Assembly (NCBI GenBank): GCA_937924465.1
Contig: CALDSP010000064.1
Location: 1-9,634, forward strand
Reading direction: 5' to 3'
DNA: 9,634 nucleotides
Source: an uncultured Leptospiraceae bacterium
GTDB lineage: Bacteria > Spirochaetota > Leptospiria > Leptospirales > Leptospiraceae
Positions 5,791-9,634 of the stretch are shown piece by piece (position 1 is the stretch's first letter; each line of letters opens with the position of its first letter). The notes below the pieces were generated by a model. That model had not been told where the DNA came from. It made no database searches and was given only the letters and a program-made list of their open reading frames with translations. The position numbers and the translations under genes were made by a program.

Positions 5791-6939
5791 ATGGAATATC
5801 GCTCTGCCAAAGAACTCTTAAAAGCAAGTCAAGACTTAAAACTTCGTTTTATAGAGAGATGGAATTTACTCAATTTGCAAATTGACTATGATCGCCTACA
5901 AGCCTTAAAGGAAAAAGCCAAATCTCCAGACTTTTGGGCAGACCCTGAAAAGGCACAAGAACAAACTCGTTTTCAAAATTTCCTTGAAAAAAAATTAGAA
6001 CCTTGGCTTGAAATCAAACAAGATATTTTAGACTTTCCGGACTTAATTGAATTAAGTTTAGAAGAACAAGGAGAATCGGTATTAGAAAACTTAAATTCTG
6101 ATTTTTCTATCCTTGAAAAAAAATTTGAAGATTTAGAAATCTTGGGTGCTTTGAGTTCTCCTGAGGATGCAAACAATGCTTTTTTGAATATCCATCCCGG
6201 AGCCGGTGGTACGGAAAGCCAAGATTGGGCAGAAATGTTACTTAGAATGTATACTCGTTACTTTGAAAAAAAAGGGTACGAAGTGGATATTATTGACTAT
6301 CAAGAAGGTGAGGGAGCTGGTATAAAAAACGTTACGTTACACGTCAAAGGAAATTACGCTTTTGGTTATTTAAAAGGGGAAAATGGAATTCACCGACTCG
6401 TAAGAATTTCTCCGTTCGATGCAAATAAAAGGAGACATACTTCTTTCGTAGCAGTCCATGTATCCCCCGAGTTAGATGATAGTGTAGAAGTAAACATTGA
6501 AGAAAAAGATTTACGAATTGATACTTACCGTTCCTCGGGTGCGGGCGGACAACATGTAAACAAAACAGACTCTGCAGTGCGGATTACTCATATTCCCACA
6601 GGAATTGTTGTACAATGCCAAAATGAACGTTCTCAAATTAAAAACCGCTCTACTGCTATGAAAATGCTAAAAGCTAAACTTTATGAATTAGAAAAACAAA
6701 AAAATGAACAAGAACTAGCTAAAAAATCGGGAGAAAAGAAAGACATTGCCTGGGGTTCACAAATTCGAAGTTATGTATTTCATCCTTATAACTTAATTAA
6801 AGATCATCGAACCGATTATGAAACTGCAAATGTAGCACCAGTTATGGATGGAGAATTGGATAATTTTATAACAGCTTATTTAAAATTTATCTCTGCCAAA
6901 GCACCTAACGTAAATAAAGTTTTAGAATCGGTTTCCTAA
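5791..6939 (+). CDS. prfB: Peptide chain release factor 2
   Basis: RF2 recognises UAA and UGA stop codons in the ribosomal A site and triggers peptide release. The 382-residue product has the RF2 specificity tripeptide SPF (207-209, in HRLVRISPFD) and the catalytic GGQ (252-254, in SSGAGGQHVNKTDSAVRITH), as well as the IHPGAGGTESQDWA block (134-147). The E. coli-type programmed +1 frameshift is absent: the frame is unbroken from ATG 5791. Where E. coli has CUU-UGA-C before the conserved D-Y-D, this gene reads ATT GAC TAT GAT (from 5881). Expression is therefore not autoregulated by frameshifting. There is no Shine-Dalgarno sequence; translation is probably coupled to the VOC gene whose stop lies 3 bp upstream. 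The gene ends 3 bp from the stop of the convergent permease gene. Confidence 0.97.
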   Translation: MEYRSAKELLKASQDLKLRFIERWNLLNLQIDYDRLQALKEKAKSPDFWADPEKAQEQTRFQNFLEKKLEPWLEIKQDILDFPDLIELSLEEQGESVLENLNSDFSILEKKFEDLEILGALSSPEDANNAFLNIHPGAGGTESQDWAEMLLRMYTRYFEKKGYEVDIIDYQEGEGAGIKNVTLHVKGNYAFGYLKGENGIHRLVRISPFDANKRRHTSFVAVHVSPELDDSVEVNIEEKDLRIDTYRSSGAGGQHVNKTDSAVRITHIPTGIVVQCQNERSQIKNRSTAMKMLKAKLYELEKQKNEQELAKKSGEKKDIAWGSQIRSYVFHPYNLIKDHRTDYETANVAPVMDGELDNFITAYLKFISAKAPNVNKVLESVS

Positions 6940-6942
6940 AGT

Positions 6943-8664
6943 TTAATTATGATAGTGTTCATCAATTTGGTGTATGATTCCCCTTGGACCAATTCTCAAA
7001 GAAGAATATAAAAATAATAGCAAAATGATTCCAAGAGAGAGTTGTTCTAACCAATTGTTTTTCTCATCTAAGAAATTGTGATTTTTATTTGTTACGTCAA
7101 TAGGTAAACTATCTAATACAAATCCTAGACTCATGGAAAAGATTAAAATTGCTACTGCAAAAAGATAAGCCGTTTTTTTTCCATGAAGAATTTTCAGTAC
7201 ACTAAAGGTTGTAATATTTGTAGCAGGACCTGAAATTAAAAAAGCTAGCCCTGCCCCAAGACTAACTCCTTTATGAATTGCAATTGCTACAAAAGGAGTG
7301 GCTCCCGTAGCGCATACATAAGTAGGAATTCCTAATAAAGCAAATATTGGCACTTGCACGTAACTTGGAATTTGATGGAAAAATTCATAGTTTACTAAAA
7401 ATTCAAACAAAGAGGCAATTAAAATTCCAAAAATAAGCCATGGCATAATGTGATCAAAAAGTTCTAAAAATCCATATTTTAAACCTGCCTTCAGTTTTTC
7501 TGAAAAGGTTGAAATTTTCTGTACTTCTGTGTTTTGTTTCACTTCACAAAGAGGGACATTTTTTCCAACAAAATAAGCAATAAAAAAAGCAACTAAAAAA
7601 GCAGAAATAAGCCTATAAATAGAAAAATCCAATCCTAGTAGTGGAATAGTAATTAGCAAAGCATCTAACCCTATTTCAGGTGTAGCTATTAAAAAAGCCA
7701 TACCAGCTGTAGCAGGTACCCCCGTTTGGATTAAAGTTTTGTAAAGAGGTAAAATTCCACAAGAACAAATAGGGAGAGGGAGCCCAAACACAACTCCTTT
7801 TAAAGCTTGAGTAATGGAATTTCCACTCTTTAACCAGTTCGAAGTATGTGAAGATAGAAAGGTACGAAGAATTCCAGATAGAAAAAAAGCTAAAAGTAGT
7901 ATAGGGGATGTTTCCAAAAGAATTTTTAGGAAAATAGAAAAAATAGTAATTTCAGATACATGACTTGAAAAGTTTATAAAAAGCTCATTTGAAAAATACA
8001 CTAATATAAATATCCCTACTATAGCACCTAACGTAGAAAAAACATGATATTTAAAGATTATAGAATTTGAAGAACTAGATCTTGGAGTATCAAAAATAAA
8101 TTTATGATGAATAGAATCAAAAAGAATATGTAATACGTTTGCGGCAATGAAACCTTGAAGATGATACTGAAATCTATGAATTAAAATCATTCTGTCACCC
8201 AACGTAAACCCTGCTATAGAAAAAATAAAAATTAACACAATAGTTCCAAATGCTAAATATACTCCTTTTTCTTTTGAGACTTTAGAAAATATAAAAATCC
8301 CTATAGGAAGATTGTGGAGTACCACTGCAAAAGCTAAATTTTTTGTTTTAGAAACTCCTATTGCAGAACTTTCTAAAAGTGTATGAACTAAAAGAAAAAT
8401 TATGAAGACTAAAAGTTGTTTTTGCGTTGAGTGAAGAATTTTAGGGAATAGAAATCCTAAAATTAAAAATCCAAAAGCCCATATTCCTTCTTGATAAATA
8501 GACTCCGGGATTAAATGAAAAAATGTAATTAAGATTATAGAACTAATTGTAAATCCATCTACAAATTGATAAATGTATTTTTTTTTAGTTCCGTAAATGA
8601 CAAAAAAAGGAGCAAGTAAAAATCCTAAAAGAGAAAAAATTAAAAGATCTAAATCTGCGTTCAT
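6943..8664 (-). CDS. Fusion membrane protein: ZIP-like N-terminal half and DUF318/SO_0444-type permease C-terminal half
   Basis: A 573-residue inner-membrane protein with many hydrophobic helices. Residues 1-190 resemble a ZIP metal transporter: HLIPES (50-55) at the end of helix 2, HTLLES (94-99) in a helix-4 position, HNLPIG (117-122) in the helix-5 position, and HILFDS (179-184) in a late helix. Several ZIP metal ligands are changed (HExPHE has become HNLPIG). From about residue 245 it is a PF03773 (DUF318) permease of the kind called SO_0444 Cu/Zn efflux or ArsP-like. It shows PICSCGILP (298-306, with Cys300 and Cys302), FLIATPEIGLD (324-334), PTYVCATGATP (447-457) and FLISGPATN (475-483). 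A His-rich tail (HQIDEHYHN) ends the protein. Metal or metalloid export is the likely role; the ion is not known. It follows the acyltransferase gene through an ATGA overlap. The start is fixed by this overlap. Confidence 0.82.
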   Translation of the reverse strand: MNADLDLLIFSLLGFLLAPFFVIYGTKKKYIYQFVDGFTISSIILITFFHLIPESIYQEGIWAFGFLILGFLFPKILHSTQKQLLVFIIFLLVHTLLESSAIGVSKTKNLAFAVVLHNLPIGIFIFSKVSKEKGVYLAFGTIVLIFIFSIAGFTLGDRMILIHRFQYHLQGFIAANVLHILFDSIHHKFIFDTPRSSSSNSIIFKYHVFSTLGAIVGIFILVYFSNELFINFSSHVSEITIFSIFLKILLETSPILLLAFFLSGILRTFLSSHTSNWLKSGNSITQALKGVVFGLPLPICSCGILPLYKTLIQTGVPATAGMAFLIATPEIGLDALLITIPLLGLDFSIYRLISAFLVAFFIAYFVGKNVPLCEVKQNTEVQKISTFSEKLKAGLKYGFLELFDHIMPWLIFGILIASLFEFLVNYEFFHQIPSYVQVPIFALLGIPTYVCATGATPFVAIAIHKGVSLGAGLAFLISGPATNITTFSVLKILHGKKTAYLFAVAILIFSMSLGFVLDSLPIDVTNKNHNFLDEKNNWLEQLSLGIILLLFLYSSLRIGPRGIIHQIDEHYHN

Positions 8665-9320
8665 TTTATATTTTCATTCCGAATTTGTTCTAAAGATTCT
8701 ACTTGTTCTAACATGAGCTTTTCAAGTTCTAAACGCTTTTCTTCTATGTTTGCATCTTTTGAAACATAGTAAGGTTCAGAATAAGCAATCCACTGTTTTG
8801 CAAAGAGTTTTGGAAATCGATGTTTATCCCAACTTTTGAATTCATAATATTTATTATAGACTGAATTAAAATAAACAATTGGCAGACCAGTCATCTGAGC
8901 GATTTGCACAACTCCTTCTTGGAGTTTGTATAAAGGACCCCTTGGCCCGTCAGGTGTAAAAATGGGAACTCTACCTTCTTTCAAGACCTTTAACAACGCT
9001 CGAAATCCCGATGCTCCCCCTCTACTAGAAGAACCTCGCACGGATTCCATCTTAAAACGTAAAAAAGTTTCGTAAATATAATCTCCATCTTTTGAGTGAG
9101 ATACTAAAGGTGTAACTTTGATCTTTCGTTTTTTTTGCAAATAAGTAGAAACATGGTAAGTCAAAGAAAGAATTTGATTGTGCCATCCGGCTAAAATAAA
9201 CCAACCCCCTTTATCTATGAGTTGATTAGTAGCAGGAGGAATTTCAATTTGCACTTTAACTGTCCAATTCCAAACTCGAATGAGTATTGAAACAATCCAA
9301 CTTATAATTTTAGGTTTCAT
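8661..9320 (-). CDS. DUF374 lysophospholipid acyltransferase-superfamily protein
   Basis: A 219-residue, probably membrane-associated protein related to the acyltransferases that act on lysophospholipids or lipid A. The N-terminus has an amphipathic or membrane helix (about 4-20). Motifs of PF04028 (DUF374) are AGWHNQIL (44-51), with His47 in the catalytic position of the LPLAT fold, VSHSKDGDYI (73-82), RGSSSRGGASGFRALL (95-110) and FTPDGPRGPLYKLQEGVVQIAQMTGLPIV (121-149). The acyl donor and acceptor are unknown; an envelope-lipid role is inferred. It is the first gene of a two-gene operon and its TGA stop overlaps the ATG of the permease gene. A plausible promoter lies at 9371-9399. The ATG is preceded by a purine-rich run but no good Shine-Dalgarno sequence. 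Confidence 0.88.
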   Translation of the reverse strand: MKPKIISWIVSILIRVWNWTVKVQIEIPPATNQLIDKGGWFILAGWHNQILSLTYHVSTYLQKKRKIKVTPLVSHSKDGDYIYETFLRFKMESVRGSSSRGGASGFRALLKVLKEGRVPIFTPDGPRGPLYKLQEGVVQIAQMTGLPIVYFNSVYNKYYEFKSWDKHRFPKLFAKQWIAYSEPYYVSKDANIEEKRLELEKLMLEQVESLEQIRNENIK

Positions 9321-9370
9321 TTTTTTTCAAAGATTTTTTGGTTTCTTTATGTGGCAATTAAAAAGAATAA

Positions 9371-9399
9371 TTAATAGATTTAAAAAACTTAATTGACAA
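9371..9399 (-). promoter_or_regulatory. Possible promoter of the acyltransferase-permease operon
   Basis: On the - strand, TTGTCA (9399-9394, 5 of 6 to consensus), a 17 bp spacer and TATTAA (9376-9371, 4 of 6), placed about 50 bp before the ATG at 9320. The region is very AT-rich, so chance matches are easy. Confidence 0.35.
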
Positions 9400-9440
9400 A
9401 TATTCAAAATTTTTCGAGGGTATAGTAAAAGGAAGAGTAT

Positions 9441-9632
9441 ATGAAAGGCGTAATTTTAGACTATTTAAAAAATTTAGTTTCTAATCATTTTGGAGGAGAT
9501 AAATGGGAGAATATAAAAAGCTTATCCAATGTCCCCAAAAATCAGCCATTTTTATCCAGTATTGATGTGGATGATAACTTAGCTATAAGTTTGATCCATA
9601 ATACTTGCAAGGTTTTAAATCTTACCTTATAA
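9441..9632 (+). CDS. H-NOX (haem NO/O2-binding) domain N-terminus, ending at an in-frame stop after 63 codons
   Basis: H-NOX proteins bind haem and sense nitric oxide or oxygen, normally over about 180 residues. The visible part, MKGVILDYLKNLVSNHFGGDKW (1-22) then FLSSIDVDDNLAISLIHNTCKVLNLTL (37-63), fits the first helices of the H-NOX (HNOB, PF07700) domain. Typical members begin MKGxIF..L...V...G...W, followed by an acidic D-D/E segment and a helix ending near L-N/G. A TAA at 9630-9632 stops the frame well before the proximal haem histidine (around residue 100), so as it stands it cannot bind haem. It may be a pseudogene, a real short remnant, or an artefact of a base error at the window edge. 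AAGGAAGAG just upstream supports the ATG at 9441 as a real start. Confidence 0.68.
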   Translation: MKGVILDYLKNLVSNHFGGDKWENIKSLSNVPKNQPFLSSIDVDDNLAISLIHNTCKVLNLTL

Positions 9633-9634
9633 CA

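Noticed and set aside
9393..9426. TTGACA (9393-9398) and TATAGT (9421-9426) as a + strand promoter for the H-NOX gene
   Set aside because: The spacer is 22 bp, too long for sigma-70, and transcription would begin inside the ribosome-binding site.

Overview
The window looks like a piece of a spirochaete chromosome from the Leptospira side of the phylum. The DNA is very AT-rich. The gene at 720-1247 resembles DUF1564, a family I know only from Leptospira-type genomes, and the PrmA fragment at the left edge resembles leptospiral PrmA. This placement rests on remembered protein families and not on a search. I see no tRNA, rRNA, CRISPR array or complete insertion sequence.

Left part (1-1307): the N-terminal half of prmA (ribosomal protein L11 methyltransferase) runs leftwards off the edge. 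It diverges from a DUF1564 gene. The 268 bp between them hold a duplicated 21 bp block built on TTGTAGTAACAAC, one copy of which is part of an inverted repeat. A 12 bp piece of the same word recurs inside the DUF1564 gene on the other strand. The DUF1564 gene is locally richer in G+C than its surroundings, which fits an accessory gene.

Middle (1308-5185): four leftward genes. In transcription order they are rmuC (membrane-anchored, coiled-coil, nuclease-like), a small exported or membrane-anchored rhodanese, an exported protein of unknown function, and an exported serine hydrolase of the beta-lactamase/class C fold. The rhodanese has its own promoter, with a perfect 9-6-9 inverted repeat one base upstream of the -35 box. 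The repeat looks like an operator of the CsoR/CstR persulfide- or metal-sensing repressor class.

Right part (5186-9634): a VOC (glyoxalase-fold) gene sits 3 bp upstream of prfB (release factor 2), which here is one continuous frame without the usual programmed frameshift. prfB converges, with only 3 bp between stop codons, on a leftward two-gene operon. That operon encodes a DUF374 lysophospholipid acyltransferase-like protein followed, through an ATGA overlap, by a 573-residue membrane protein. The membrane protein appears to fuse a ZIP-like metal-transporter half to a DUF318/SO_0444-type efflux permease half. At the right edge a rightward gene begins with a recognisable H-NOX (haem nitric-oxide/oxygen binding) N-terminus but meets a stop after 63 codons.

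Most of this is ordinary housekeeping and envelope biology. The parts most worth a second look are the ZIP-permease fusion, the operator in front of the rhodanese, the DUF1564-associated repeats and the interrupted H-NOX start.
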